A DNA stretch of 64,000 nucleotides from Methanobacteriaceae archaeon (GCA_030656015.1 JAUSNX010000012.1:144670-208669), one strand, 5' to 3'; positions 45,944-55,450 are shown, counted from the stretch's first letter. Translations and numbers: made by a program. Notes: a model not told the origin generated them from the sequence alone.

Positions 45944-46337
45944 AAATAATTATTAACAGTATTACTTATGATTAGGTGAGTAAGATATTACTAATAAACT
46001 AATCCATTAATAACAAATAGAAATATTAATATAATAATAAAAAATAAAAATATATGAATTAAATTTATATAAAATAGTATTCAGATTTTTTTAAACTAAT
46101 TTTTAATAAAAATAAGATAAAAAGACTTTATTAGCTTATTTGACAATCAAAATAATCAATCCCCAATTATTATTTTATTAATACTAATACTATAATAGTG
46201 ATTAACTAATGTTTTAATTAATTTAAATTAGAGATAGTTATATATAAATTATAAATTAATTAATGGAAATGTAAGAGATGATTTCAATAATTCTTTAATA
46301 ACTTATTAAAATATTAATCATTTAAGAAGGAATTAAA
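45944..46337. other. Intergenic region between the divergent surface locus and ribK
   Basis: 394 bases of very AT-rich DNA holding both divergent promoters. TTATATATAAATT near 46235 is a likely TATA region for ribK. TTTATATAAAAT near 46065 may serve the surface-protein operon on the other strand. No gene or clear operator was found. Confidence 0.35.
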
Positions 46338-46715
46338 ATGAAAATAAAAGGATTAGTAACTTCCGGATCACAAAAAGGCAGTTATTTTATGTCTCAGGAA
46401 ATATATGTCCATCAATTTCAAGAAAAGCTAGGATACCGACCATTTGAAGGTACTTTCAACATTCTTATTGAAAAAGAAGATCTGGAAAATGTTCATGAAA
46501 TTCGTGAAAAAAACGCGGAAATTGTAAATGGTGAAGGAGACTTTGGAGATGTTGAATTCATCAAAGCAACTCTTCAAGACCAATTAGAAGGTGCTGTGAT
46601 TTTTCCGGTAAAAACCCATCACCCCCAAGAATTTTTGGAGTTTATTACATCTGAAAATGTTAGAGAAACTCTCAATGTGCGAGATGGAGATTCTGTGACA
46701 ATATCAATAGATTAA
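46338..46715 (+). CDS. ribK: CTP-dependent riboflavin kinase RibK
   Basis: A 125-residue stand-alone DUF120 protein. Archaeal RibK phosphorylates riboflavin to FMN with CTP instead of ATP. Family features are KIKGLVTSGSQKGSYFMS at the N-terminus, LGYRPFEGTFNI and GAVIFPVKTHHP. It lacks the N-terminal helix-turn-helix domain found fused in some archaea. AGAAGGAATTAAA precedes the ATG. ribB for the same cofactor pathway follows 145 bases downstream on the same strand, so flavin genes are grouped here. Confidence 0.93.
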   Translation: MKIKGLVTSGSQKGSYFMSQEIYVHQFQEKLGYRPFEGTFNILIEKEDLENVHEIREKNAEIVNGEGDFGDVEFIKATLQDQLEGAVIFPVKTHHPQEFLEFITSENVRETLNVRDGDSVTISID

Positions 46716-46860
46716 TCTTTGTTTTGGCGGTTAATATCATAATTTAAAAAATAGGATTTATAACTGATTAAATAAAAGAATTCGGTTTAATATACACGGT
46801 TCATTTAAATAGCAAATAAAAATATTTAAATTAAATAATTCATTCAAAAGTCGTGATTAC

Positions 46861-47538
46861 ATGATTCAAAAAGCTTTAGAAGCACTAAAAAACGGAGAAA
46901 TAGTCCTGGTATTTGATGCCGACAATCGAGAAAGAGAAACAGACATGATAGTGGCCGCGGAGTTTATGACCCCTCAGCATATGACCACTATCAGAAATGA
47001 TGCTGGAGGCCTATTCTGCGTACCATTATCCTCAGAAAACTCTGATAAACTAGGAATTCCATTTATGACAGATATAATGGAAGAGGCTGGAGATAAATAC
47101 CCTGTGCTAAATGAATTATCCCCTAATGACATACCCTATGACGAAAAATCTGCTTTTTCAATTACCCTCAACCATAGGGAGACTTTTACAGGAATAACTG
47201 ATAATGATCGGGCATTCACTATGAAAGAGCTGGCTTTACTTTGTAAAAATGGTAAACAAGAAGATTTAGGAAAATTGTTCCGGGCCCCTGGTCATGTGAC
47301 CCTTTTACGGGCTGCTAAAGGCCATGTTCTTAAAAGAAAAGGTCACACCGAAATGAGTATCGCCCTTATGGAAATGGCCGGCCTCACTGAAGTGGCAGTA
47401 TGCTGTGAAATGATGGATGACGTTTCTGGAGGTTCCCTAAATACTGAAGATGCTAGAAAATATGCAGAAGAACATGGACTTGTTTTCTTAAATGGTGCTG
47501 ACCTCATTGCGGCATATAAAGAATATGCAAATAAATAA
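46861..47538 (+). CDS. ribB: 3,4-dihydroxy-2-butanone 4-phosphate synthase RibB
   Basis: A 225-residue Mg-dependent enzyme that converts ribulose 5-phosphate to the four-carbon unit of riboflavin. The acidic loop FDADNRERETDMIVAAE (18-34) carries the metal-binding glutamate. Conserved FRAPGHVTLLRA and GHTEMSIALM (with the catalytic His) follow. There is no fused GTP cyclohydrolase II, as expected in archaea. CGTGATTAC precedes the ATG as an anti-SD match. It lies downstream of ribK. Confidence 0.95.
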   Translation: MIQKALEALKNGEIVLVFDADNRERETDMIVAAEFMTPQHMTTIRNDAGGLFCVPLSSENSDKLGIPFMTDIMEEAGDKYPVLNELSPNDIPYDEKSAFSITLNHRETFTGITDNDRAFTMKELALLCKNGKQEDLGKLFRAPGHVTLLRAAKGHVLKRKGHTEMSIALMEMAGLTEVAVCCEMMDDVSGGSLNTEDARKYAEEHGLVFLNGADLIAAYKEYANK

Positions 47539-47958
47539 TAGAATCACCATCTATAATAAAAAAGTACACACAGAATCTACAGAATAATTAATTGGGAGAA
47601 ATAAATCTCATTTAAATTTTATTTTAAATTAATTTTTATTAAACATTTTAATAATTTTGTTCCCATCATATGTTTATTCAGGTTTATTTTTAAATTCATT
47701 TTATTTTTAAAGGATTTAGTAATGTTCCATGCTTTAAAATAATTATTAAAAAATCAGTAAACTATTTATCAATGATTATAATTTATATGTACAATTATCA
47801 ATATTATTAACTAATAAATTGTATAATTATTGTTTAAAAGTATAGTAATAAAAAATTACAATTAATACATATTACAGGTTTTTACAGCATTTAATAAGAT
47901 ATTAAGCTGCTAATATCTAATTACCGGACTAAGTAGTTTTATTGATGGAGGCAATTTT
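47539..47958. other. Intergenic region before the KaiC-like gene
   Basis: 420 bases, AT-rich, without a supported gene. Poly-T stretches near 47615-47640 may end the ribB transcript. The promoter of the KaiC-like gene should lie in the last 150 bases, but no single TATA element stands out. Confidence 0.3.
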
Positions 47959-48696
47959 ATGGAGAGAATTAGTATTGGAATTGATAAATTAGATGATGTA
48001 CTAGGTGGATTTCCGGTGGGAAGATCCATGTTAATAACCGGAGATGCTGGATGTGGAAAAACTATCTTCGGTCTTCGATTTGCAAAAACTAGTTGTGAAG
48101 AAGGATATGCTACGGCTTATATAACTGCAGAAGAAGATTCATATGATTTGCATGTTCAAGCCAATACATTTGGATGGAATACCCAAGAACTAGAAGAGCA
48201 GGGATTATTAACCTTTATTGAGCTTACTGGTATTAGGGCCCGGATCACTGAGGCAGAAATCAATATGGATATGGATCCTATGAAAGGGAATTTCACTAAA
48301 ATCCTTCATGACATACCTCCTGAAACTGAAGTGGTAATTATTGATAGTTTAGGAGGATATACAGCCAAATTAACCCCATATGACTTTAGAAATCAGTTTG
48401 ATTTGCTTGTTTACGAATTAAAGCAACGGGGAATTACATCGGTACTTATTTTAGATAGTGCTACTTCTAGTGAATTCAATGAACTAGCATTATTCTCGGT
48501 TTATGGTGCTATAAAATTAGTGCGAAGGGAAAATCCATATACTGGCCGTCGGGAAAGAGTTATGGATATTATAAAAATGAGAAGTACCAAAACTCCCACC
48601 CAGTTTTTAACTTATGATATTGGAGCAAATGGGATAGAAATAGAAAATGGAGAAGAATACTTAGATGATGAATCAAAAGAAAATTACGAAATTTAA
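47959..48696 (+). CDS. KaiC-like RecA-superfamily ATPase
   Basis: A 245-residue single-domain KaiC-like protein. Walker A is [13 protein letters not shown], after the usual [15 protein letters not shown] lead-in. Walker B is [11 protein letters not shown] catalytic glutamate pair precedes strand 3 in ITAEEDS. The C-terminal [20 protein letters not shown] is the conserved strand region of archaeal KaiC homologues. These archaeal proteins are linked with signalling and motility control, but this one has no cheY, fla or kinase neighbour. GGAGG nine bases upstream sets the start. Function not assigned. Confidence 0.85.
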   Translation: MERISIGIDKLDDVLGGFPVGRSMLITGDAGCGKTIFGLRFAKTSCEEGYATAYITAEEDSYDLHVQANTFGWNTQELEEQGLLTFIELTGIRARITEAEINMDMDPMKGNFTKILHDIPPETEVVIIDSLGGYTAKLTPYDFRNQFDLLVYELKQRGITSVLILDSATSSEFNELALFSVYGAIKLVRRENPYTGRRERVMDIIKMRSTKTPTQFLTYDIGANGIEIENGEEYLDDESKENYEI

Positions 48697-48790
48697 TTAA
48701 CTAATCTCCCTGAATACTCTTTTTAAAATTCCATTTCTTTTTATTAATTTTAAAGTAGAATTAAAAATAAAATAATTTAATTAAAAATAG

Positions 48791-50326
48791 TTATAGTGAG
48801 TTAAAATCCATTTCAATTTTTTTTATAGATTTATATCCATTAAAATATGGTTTTTTGGCCAAAGAAAATATATTATCCAAATCCAGATTTTCTTCAACAG
48901 TTTTTAGGGCCATTAAGCAAAATTCCTCTAATTTTATTTCCACTTCAGGTGTGCCTCCCCTTTTACTTAATTTTACTTTAGGAACTTCTCCTATCATTTC
49001 CAGACCATTACCATTTTTAAATATCTGAGAAGCTTTCTGGAAAATTTGGGAATCATAAACCCTATTAAAAATAACTCCTGGAACCTTAATGCCCATTTTT
49101 ATCAACATGTCCCTGTGTGAGGCCAAATCCAGGGCAGCAGTTTCAATACCACCTTTGCTGCATCCTGAAACTAGTATAATTGGAATATCCGCTGCAAGAG
49201 CAATTTCTGAAGAAGAATATGGAACTTTTTCATTTAAAAGACCAGTGAAAACACTCATTACTCCCTCAATGATTACTAAATCATAATTAAATGATTTTAA
49301 ACTTTTTAAAACATCTTCCAGGCCCATCCAACCTAAATGTCCAATTTTAATAGAAGAATGATATTCCATTTTTTCTTTAGTAAGATAAAGTGATGGGACA
49401 ATGTCTCTAACATCTGGACCAACCTTTAAAACGCCTACTTTAAGGCCTTTTCTACGAAAAGCGCCGGCAAGGCCCGTTACTAGGAATGTTTTTCCAGAAT
49501 CAGATCCAGTACTTCCCACCATGATTATTGGGGGCAATCCATAAGAAATAGATCCTATATCTTGTCCAGAGTTAATTTTTTCTTTTTTAGCCACAGATAG
49601 GCTTGTTTCAATGCCCAATTGACCTTTAATCTTCTCAACCAGGATTTTATTGTCTTCAGCTATTTGCAGTCGATCGTTATCATCAGCACCCATGAATTTT
49701 AAAATATTTTCAACTAAAAGAGAGTTATTATCTAGGCATCCATGGATCATGGTCCCTACCACATTTCCCTCAGCATTAGTAACCCCTGCTAAAACCTCTC
49801 GAGTGTCATCAGTATAATTAACACGTTTAATTTTAGAATAAAGTATAGGTTTTGCATTATCCGAATCGTTTTCTGTTAGATGACCATAGGTATGGCAGTG
49901 AAATCCATTGATGGTTTTTCCCACCAGACCTTTAGTTAAAAACGATTCAGAAGTTATTTTAGCCTCCACCCGATCGTTACTTATCATGGGGGAAAATGAA
50001 ACATCAAGAAGGCCCAGACCTTCTTTTTCAATAGGACAAGGCGATTTACGTCCAATATCTGTTTTTAGAGCCAATGACTGAAATCCAGAACATATCCCCA
50101 GCACGAACTTTCCATTGTGGGCCATGGTATTTATTTCAGAGGCCAATTCAGGAGTCATACTTTCCGACTCTACTATACTTCCCCCCGGAATTATAATACC
50201 ATCTAAAACTTCATGAGCTTTTTTACCATCAACTAAACCATTATTTTTAACCAAATGGGTGGGAAGATTTCCAAAGTTTTCAAAAGCAGGAACTGCACCT
50301 TTAACATTTACCAGACCTATTTTCAT
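48791..50326 (-). CDS. CobB/CobQ-like amidotransferase-ATPase with swapped domain order
   Basis: A 511-residue two-domain protein. Residues 1-235 are a class I glutamine amidotransferase: IIPGGSIVES, LGICSGFQSLAL with the nucleophilic Cys, and MIHGCLDN with the His. Residues 260-500 are a dethiobiotin-synthetase-like ATPase: MVGSTGSDSGKTFLVTGL as the P-loop, LKVGPDVRD and DLVIIEGVMSV. CobB, CobQ and CfbB carry these domains in the opposite order. It may amidate carboxylates on a tetrapyrrole or another acid, but the substrate is unknown. ATG 50326 follows GGGAGCAATA. Confidence 0.8.
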   Translation of the reverse strand: MKIGLVNVKGAVPAFENFGNLPTHLVKNNGLVDGKKAHEVLDGIIIPGGSIVESESMTPELASEINTMAHNGKFVLGICSGFQSLALKTDIGRKSPCPIEKEGLGLLDVSFSPMISNDRVEAKITSESFLTKGLVGKTINGFHCHTYGHLTENDSDNAKPILYSKIKRVNYTDDTREVLAGVTNAEGNVVGTMIHGCLDNNSLLVENILKFMGADDNDRLQIAEDNKILVEKIKGQLGIETSLSVAKKEKINSGQDIGSISYGLPPIIMVGSTGSDSGKTFLVTGLAGAFRRKGLKVGVLKVGPDVRDIVPSLYLTKEKMEYHSSIKIGHLGWMGLEDVLKSLKSFNYDLVIIEGVMSVFTGLLNEKVPYSSSEIALAADIPIILVSGCSKGGIETAALDLASHRDMLIKMGIKVPGVIFNRVYDSQIFQKASQIFKNGNGLEMIGEVPKVKLSKRGGTPEVEIKLEEFCLMALKTVEENLDLDNIFSLAKKPYFNGYKSIKKIEMDFNSL

Positions 50327-50424
50327 TATTGCTCCCAAATGTTTTAATTGATTTTATTAACCTTAAAAAAAAATTTAATGAAAATATTAAAAATTAATTT
50401 CAAATTAGATGATTTGCAAAAACA

Positions 50425-51804
50425 TCAAGGCGCTTTTTCCAATGCAGCCATGGCCTGAACAATTTTAGCATCATCTAATGGCTTGGCCTGGAATTGTAGG
50501 CCAACTGGAATTCCCTTAACTTCACCTGCTTTCATGCTGGAGGCAGGAATACCAGCCAAATTAGCAATTACAGTTAAAACATCGTAAGCGTACATTTCCA
50601 TAGGTTCTAAAGTTTCACCAAGCTTATGTGGCAATTTAGGAACCGTAGGTCCCGCTATCATATCCACCCCATTAAGGAGTTTAGTGATTTCTTTTCTTAT
50701 GAGTGAACGTGCCTGAAGGGCTTTTTTATAATATTTTCCTGAAAACTCCTGCTGGCTGATGTAAGATCCCATATGTATCCTACGGAGAACTTCATCGCCA
50801 CAAACTTCTTCTATTTGATGGCCGTATTTTCGCCCGTCATATTTTCGGGTAGCTGAGAAAAACTCCACATAGTTTATGAGATAGTAAGTTGGCAGGCATA
50901 AATCAATATAATCGAAGCTTAATTCAACTACTTCTGCTCCCATCTCACCCATTTTATCAATGGAATCTTCAATTATATTCACAATATGATCGTCAGTGAC
51001 TTCCTGGAACTGTTTCACCACTCCCACTTTCAGTCCATTTAAGGCTTCTTCTGGATTTTCATCTAAAAGTGCACTGAAGTTAGGAACTTTCCAATCAATG
51101 GATGTGCATTCATTAGGGTCATTTCCCGCAATAGTATCCAGCATCATAGCAATTCCTGAAGTATCCGCCGCTAAAGGCCCAATTTGATCCAGACTCATAG
51201 ATAAATCCAGCAAACCCTGCCTGGAAACGGCCCCATAGGTTGGTTTAAATCCCATTACTCCACAGTGGGATGCAGGATTACGGATGGATCCTCCAGTATC
51301 TGATCCTAAGGCAATATCACACATCTCAGCAGCAATGGCAGCCGCGCTTCCTCCACTGGATCCGCCAGATATATGTCCTGGTGCAGCAGGATTATCAGTA
51401 GAGCCATGGAAAGAAGTTTCCGTGGAACTTCCCGCAGCAAATTCATCCATGTTAGTCATTCCAATGATTATACCATCTTCTTCTTTAATCCGCTGAATTA
51501 CCGTGGCATCATAACTACCCATATAATTTTCCAGAGTCTTGGATGCTGCAGAAATGGTGAAATCCTTAACATTAATGTTGCTTTTAATACCAATAACCAT
51601 ACCGGCCAATTTTCCAACTTTTTCCCCATTTTTTATCCGGGCGTCAATTTCATTGGCTTTTTCTAATGCATTTTCATGATTTATTTGCACAAAAGCATTA
51701 ATATTCGAGTTTTTACTTGAGATAACTTGATTAAATTTCTCCAGACTATCCAGAGCCGTGATTTCTTGATTTCTGATTGCCTTAGATTTTTCAAGGAGGT
51801 TCAT
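50425..51804 (-). CDS. gatA: Amidase GatA, Glu/Asp-tRNA amidotransferase subunit A
   Basis: A 459-residue amidase-signature enzyme. The Ser-cisSer-Lys triad is visible: Lys74 in VIGIKSNI, Ser149 in ISGGSSGGSAAA and Ser173 in SDTGGSIRNPAS. PTYGAVSRQGL and the Cys/His of NPASHCGVMGFKPTYG match GatA. With GatB and GatC it forms Asn-tRNA (and possibly Gln-tRNA) from the mischarged precursors; archaea usually use GatDE for Gln. It is slightly shorter than bacterial GatA (about 485). AAGGAGGTTC gives an excellent ribosome site. gatB and gatC are not in the window. Confidence 0.93.
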   Translation of the reverse strand: MNLLEKSKAIRNQEITALDSLEKFNQVISSKNSNINAFVQINHENALEKANEIDARIKNGEKVGKLAGMVIGIKSNINVKDFTISAASKTLENYMGSYDATVIQRIKEEDGIIIGMTNMDEFAAGSSTETSFHGSTDNPAAPGHISGGSSGGSAAAIAAEMCDIALGSDTGGSIRNPASHCGVMGFKPTYGAVSRQGLLDLSMSLDQIGPLAADTSGIAMMLDTIAGNDPNECTSIDWKVPNFSALLDENPEEALNGLKVGVVKQFQEVTDDHIVNIIEDSIDKMGEMGAEVVELSFDYIDLCLPTYYLINYVEFFSATRKYDGRKYGHQIEEVCGDEVLRRIHMGSYISQQEFSGKYYKKALQARSLIRKEITKLLNGVDMIAGPTVPKLPHKLGETLEPMEMYAYDVLTVIANLAGIPASSMKAGEVKGIPVGLQFQAKPLDDAKIVQAMAALEKAP

Positions 51805-52240
51805 GATAACACCAAAATTTTAATTATTTTATATTATTAACAACGGATTATGCTCTAAATTAGCTATAAGATTTAATTCGTGTAGGTATACTAATGTGAT
51901 TACTAGTGAAATAATACAATTTACGAATTCTTTTAATTAATTAGTTTAATTTTTAATAAATTTTTTTAAACTTAAAGGAAATTTTTGTACTAATCTTAAT
52001 TAATTCTTTTATAAATTATAATTAATTGAATATAAAAATAAAGTTATGAAGATATACTTATAAAAAGGTTATATCATACACTATTGTAGAAGCATAATAT
52101 TAACCTGAAAAATTTTAAACTAATAACATTTTAAGCAATTATAGGAATAATAATTAAAGTTTCTAATTGATATTAAATATTTAAATTAACTTATAGAAGA
52201 TATAAAATTAAATAGCTTCTATTTTAAAGGTAATTATAAG
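51805..52240. other. Intergenic region between divergent gatA and the methyltransferase gene
   Basis: 436 bases, strongly AT-rich. ACTTATAAAAAGGTTATATC near 52055 could hold a TATA element for the plus-strand gene. No gene, hairpin or repeat worth naming was found. Confidence 0.3.
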
Positions 52241-52945
52241 ATGACCGCCAATAGAAATCTTTTTTTAAGGATATTTATCGTCCTTTTATTTTTATTACCC
52301 CTCCTATTTGCCCAACAATTCTATATTCATTTTTACGCTTATTTATCCAGCAACGTAATTACCGAAGTAGTTACTAAACAATGGTTAGTGGTTTTATTTT
52401 TCATTATTTTATTTATGGCATTTTTAATTCCCCTTTCATATCGTAGGAAAGCAGGATGGTTAGAATATGGTTTGGTAGCTGCATTTTTCGTTTCTCTTTT
52501 TGTAGAAATGTATGGCATTCCCCTGACTATTCTTCTGGCATCTAAATACTTTTTCGTGCCGGGGACACAGCTACCCCCTAATATTTTAAGTATTTCATTT
52601 ATGGGAGTTGGATTAGGATTGGATATGGCCATGGTTTATGGTTCAATTCTAATTTTAATTGGAACAGGACTAATTATCCTAGGATGGGTTACCCTTTATA
52701 AAAATAGTAAGAAAGAAGGACTGGTAACCAGTGGAATTTATAAATACAGTCGCCATCCCCAATATTTAGGCTTTATTTTCATAATTTTAGGATGGTTCTT
52801 TGGATGGCCCACTACACTCACCCTGATATTTGCACCCATACTCATTTACAAGTATTTAGATGTCTGCCGCAAGGAAGAAGTTGAAGTTTCTAAAGAACAT
52901 CCAGAATACAATGATTATAAGTTGAAAGTTCCTTTTATGATTTAA
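52241..52945 (+). CDS. ICMT/PEMT-like integral membrane methyltransferase
   Basis: A 234-residue protein with about six membrane helices. The C-terminal signature is typical of the isoprenylcysteine methyltransferase/phospholipid methyltransferase fold: TSGIYKYSRHPQYLGF followed by a helix, YLDVCRKEEVEVSKEHPEY and KLKVPF. The RHPxY and EE pair contact SAM in characterised members. The N-terminal half is poorly conserved. In archaea the substrate of this family is mostly unknown, with lipids plausible. A leader GGTAATTATAAG precedes the ATG. No partner gene is adjacent. Confidence 0.8.
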   Translation: MTANRNLFLRIFIVLLFLLPLLFAQQFYIHFYAYLSSNVITEVVTKQWLVVLFFIILFMAFLIPLSYRRKAGWLEYGLVAAFFVSLFVEMYGIPLTILLASKYFFVPGTQLPPNILSISFMGVGLGLDMAMVYGSILILIGTGLIILGWVTLYKNSKKEGLVTSGIYKYSRHPQYLGFIFIILGWFFGWPTTLTLIFAPILIYKYLDVCRKEEVEVSKEHPEYNDYKLKVPFMI

Positions 52946-53232
52946 ATTTCTTAATTAAAACTAATTAAGTCAAAAACTTCATATTCAATTTATTCACTAA
53001 ATAAGAAATAATATACACATATAGTAAACTTTAAATTATGGCAAAACAATATGCTTGCACACCAAACGAATTAAAATTTCATTTGTATACATTGTCATAG
53101 TCCCGAATTATGAATTTAAAACTTTAGAAGTTCTAAGTACTTTTTAAACCCTGAAAAACTTGAATATGAAAATTATATAAATTTTTGCCTCAAAAGAAAG
53201 ATGTTTATCTAAAAAAACTTAAATTACCATTA
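52946..53232. other. Upstream region of the alanine dehydrogenase-like gene
   Basis: 287 bases with no supported gene, followed by the 12-bp tandem repeats. An 18-codon frame at 53038 lacks a ribosome site. ATTATATAAAT near 53172-53182 is a good TATA candidate. Confidence 0.35.
53172..53182 (+). promoter_or_regulatory. Putative TATA box before the tandem repeats
   Basis: ATTATATAAAT lies about 140 bases before the ATG at 53322. A start site about 25 bases downstream would place the 12-bp repeats (53233-53310) inside the transcribed leader. Identified by eye. Confidence 0.35.
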
Positions 53233-53310
53233 ATAATCCTTTAAATAATTCTTTTAATAATTCTTTTAATAATCCTTTAAATAATCCTTTAAATAATCCT
53301 TTTAATAATT
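53233..53310 (+). repeat. 12-bp tandem repeat (six and a half copies) in the leader of the alanine dehydrogenase-like gene
   Basis: Consecutive units of ATAATCCTTTAA or close variants (ATAATTCTTTTA, ATAATCCTTTTA) begin at 53233, 53245, 53257, 53269, 53281 and 53293, with a partial unit at 53305. The last unit runs directly into AGGTGAC, the ribosome site of the next gene. Copy number could change by slippage. Confidence 0.9.
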
Positions 53311-53321
53311 AGGTGACAAAG

Positions 53322-54314
53322 ATGAAAGAAACCATAATTCTCAATCAAAGCGAAATAAAAGAATTAATACAAATGAAAAAAGTTATTGATGCTGTTGAGA
53401 CTGCTTATATTGAACATGCCCAGAGCAGAGTCCGAATGCCTCCTAAAGAATATCTTTTCTTCTCAGAATTTAATGGCGATTTAAGAATAATGCCCTGTTA
53501 CCTACCAAATATGGGCGAAGCCGGAGTAAAGTGTGTTAATGTTCACCCTGATAATCCGAATCTTCATGACCTGCCCACCGTAATGGCTATGATAGAATTA
53601 ATAGATCCTGAAACTGGATTTCCACTGGCCATAATGGATGGTACCTGGATTACCAACATGCGCACCGGTGCTGCGGGAGGGGTAGGAACCAAGTACTTGG
53701 CCCGGAAAGATTCTGAAACTTTAGGGATAATAGGGGCTGGAAAACAAGCATATACTCAACTTATGGCCATCAATGAAGTAATGGATATTAAAAAAGCCTA
53801 TGTTTACTGCCGAACTTGCTCTGCTCGAGAAAATTTTGCTAAAAAAGTATCTGAAGAATATGGAATTAAAGTAAAAGCAGTTGATACACCTAAAAAAGCT
53901 GTAGAAAATATGGATGTAGTGGTGACTGTCACCCCCGTAATTCACCCCGTTATAAAAGATGAATGGATTAGTCCTGGAACCCATATTAATGCTATGGGTG
54001 CGGATGCCCCAGGTAAACAGGAAATAGAAAGTTCTGCACTTTTAAAGTCCAAAATATTTATTGACTGTTGGGAACAGGCCAGTCACAGTGGAGAAATCAA
54101 TGTTCCTGTAGCAGCAGGCCTATTAAAACAAGATGATCTATCTGGAAAACTGGGAGATGTTATGATTGGTAAAAATCCCGGCCGAACCTCTGATGATGAG
54201 ATAACCATTTTTGATTCTACAGGATTAGCTGTTCAAGACATAACCACCGCTTGGACAGTTTATGAGAAGGCTCGTGATCTTAATTTAGGCCGTAAGATTA
54301 ATTTCCTGGAATAA
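53322..54314 (+). CDS. Ornithine cyclodeaminase/mu-crystallin family, probably archaeal alanine dehydrogenase
   Basis: A 330-residue NAD(P)-dependent enzyme. The Rossmann motif is LGIIGAGKQAYTQL, MRTGAAGGVGTKYLA is the substrate-side signature, and RMPPKEYLF contains the conserved catalytic-region Lys. ADAPGKQEIESSAL matches the family. In archaea members act as alanine dehydrogenase, ornithine cyclodeaminase or L-lysine cyclodeaminase; these cannot be separated by eye. The ATG at 53322 follows AGGTGACAAAG, and the in-frame GTG at 53313 lies inside that site. The leader carries a 12-bp tandem repeat. Confidence 0.85.
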   Translation: MKETIILNQSEIKELIQMKKVIDAVETAYIEHAQSRVRMPPKEYLFFSEFNGDLRIMPCYLPNMGEAGVKCVNVHPDNPNLHDLPTVMAMIELIDPETGFPLAIMDGTWITNMRTGAAGGVGTKYLARKDSETLGIIGAGKQAYTQLMAINEVMDIKKAYVYCRTCSARENFAKKVSEEYGIKVKAVDTPKKAVENMDVVVTVTPVIHPVIKDEWISPGTHINAMGADAPGKQEIESSALLKSKIFIDCWEQASHSGEINVPVAAGLLKQDDLSGKLGDVMIGKNPGRTSDDEITIFDSTGLAVQDITTAWTVYEKARDLNLGRKINFLE

Positions 54315-54470
54315 AATCCAATGAATTATATATTTAAATTAATTATTTTATTCAATTTATTTTGAAGATTTTATTAGATTTTATTTTTTTTATTTGCTTT
54401 TGCTAAAATTTAAGATAAAAATTAAAAAAGTAATATATATTCGACTGAACAATTGTAAAATGGTGGTTAA

Positions 54471-54635
54471 ATGTACCAGTCTAAAATATATGTTAATGAC
54501 ATTTTAAACAAAATGAGCCACGTTTTAGAAAGATTCACCTTTTTAAGTCGTTCTAAGTCATTTAAAAAAGAAGATGTGGATCAAGTAGATTATCATCTAA
54601 ACGAAATAATGAAAATATTAAATCAATACAATTAA
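54471..54635 (+). CDS. Small protein of 54 residues, unknown function
   Basis: A short frame with a good ribosome site (GGTGGTTAA before the ATG). It reads MYQSKIYVNDILNKMSHVLE and continues to HLNEIMKILNQYN. It is amphipathic, rich in Lys, Asp and Asn, with a predicted helical C-terminus and no signal peptide. It fills most of the gap between the alanine dehydrogenase-like gene and the exporter gene. It is too short for family recognition, but composition and start signal favour a real gene. Confidence 0.55.
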   Translation: MYQSKIYVNDILNKMSHVLERFTFLSRSKSFKKEDVDQVDYHLNEIMKILNQYN

Positions 54636-54706
54636 ACATCCCATGACATATCTATTAAAATGCAAAATAAATTATATTAATTAATATTACTATAATTCCG
54701 ATTTTC

Positions 54707-55450
54707 ATGATTGAAATTGTCCTGTTTGCAGTTACATCATTTTTAGTGGGATTATCAGGAGCCCTGGTTCCGGGCCCCATGTTAACAGTAACCATATCAG
54801 ATTCATTTAAAAAAGGATTTATTGCCGGCCCTTTAATAACCAGCGGACATATATTTACAGAATTATGCCTAGTATTGCTGATATTATTTGGATTAGGATG
54901 GTTAATTGGTTCCAATACTGCTTCTTTTATTATCGGCCTTCTGGGAGGAATTGTTTTAATATTTATGGGTTTTCAAATTTTTAAAGAAACTCCTAAATTA
55001 GAAAATACATCTTCTGGAGAAATTCAGGATAATAATTCTTCTAATAGAGAATTTATCAAACAAACTTCTAAAGAATATAATCACGAAAGCAATATAATTT
55101 CTTCTACAGATTCCTCAAATGAAAATTCTTCAAGCTTCCGTTCTATAATCAACGGAATTTTAACCAGTTTATCTAATCCATTCTTTTTTATATGGTGGGC
55201 CACCATTGGTGGAGCTTTTATATTTAAAGGAATGGCTCTGGCTGGATTTTTAGGAATTTTCGCATTTCTTTTAGGCCACTGGACATCTGATGTTGCATGG
55301 TTCAGCACAGTTTCTTATCTTTCATCAAGAAGCCGTGCTCTGGTGCAACCTGATAACTATAGAACTATAATGCGCATTTGCGGAGTATTTATGATCTTTG
55401 TAGGAGTATATTTCTTTATAAATTCTGTAGGAGTATTTAAAATAAAATAA
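54707..55450 (+). CDS. LysE/RhtB family amino acid exporter-like protein
   Basis: A 247-residue membrane protein with six hydrophobic segments. The N-terminal GLSGALVPGPMLTVTISDS and GHIFTELCLVLL match the LysE/RhtB fold. The second half begins SLSNPFFFIWWATIGG, the usual repeat of the first. The loop between the halves (about 103-145) is long and Asn/Ser-rich, unlike most members, and may be disordered. Cargo is probably an amino acid or small metabolite. The ribosome site is poor. The alanine dehydrogenase-like gene upstream hints at amino acid metabolism, but the link is weak. Confidence 0.82.
   Translation: MIEIVLFAVTSFLVGLSGALVPGPMLTVTISDSFKKGFIAGPLITSGHIFTELCLVLLILFGLGWLIGSNTASFIIGLLGGIVLIFMGFQIFKETPKLENTSSGEIQDNNSSNREFIKQTSKEYNHESNIISSTDSSNENSSSFRSIINGILTSLSNPFFFIWWATIGGAFIFKGMALAGFLGIFAFLLGHWTSDVAWFSTVSYLSSRSRALVQPDNYRTIMRICGVFMIFVGVYFFINSVGVFKIK

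Noticed and set aside
53038..53094. 18-codon frame MAKQYACTPNELKF...
   Set aside because: No ribosome site and no sign of coding; the region is more likely promoter upstream.
53233..53310. CRISPR-like array
   Set aside because: Units are 12 bp and contiguous without spacers, so it is a minisatellite.
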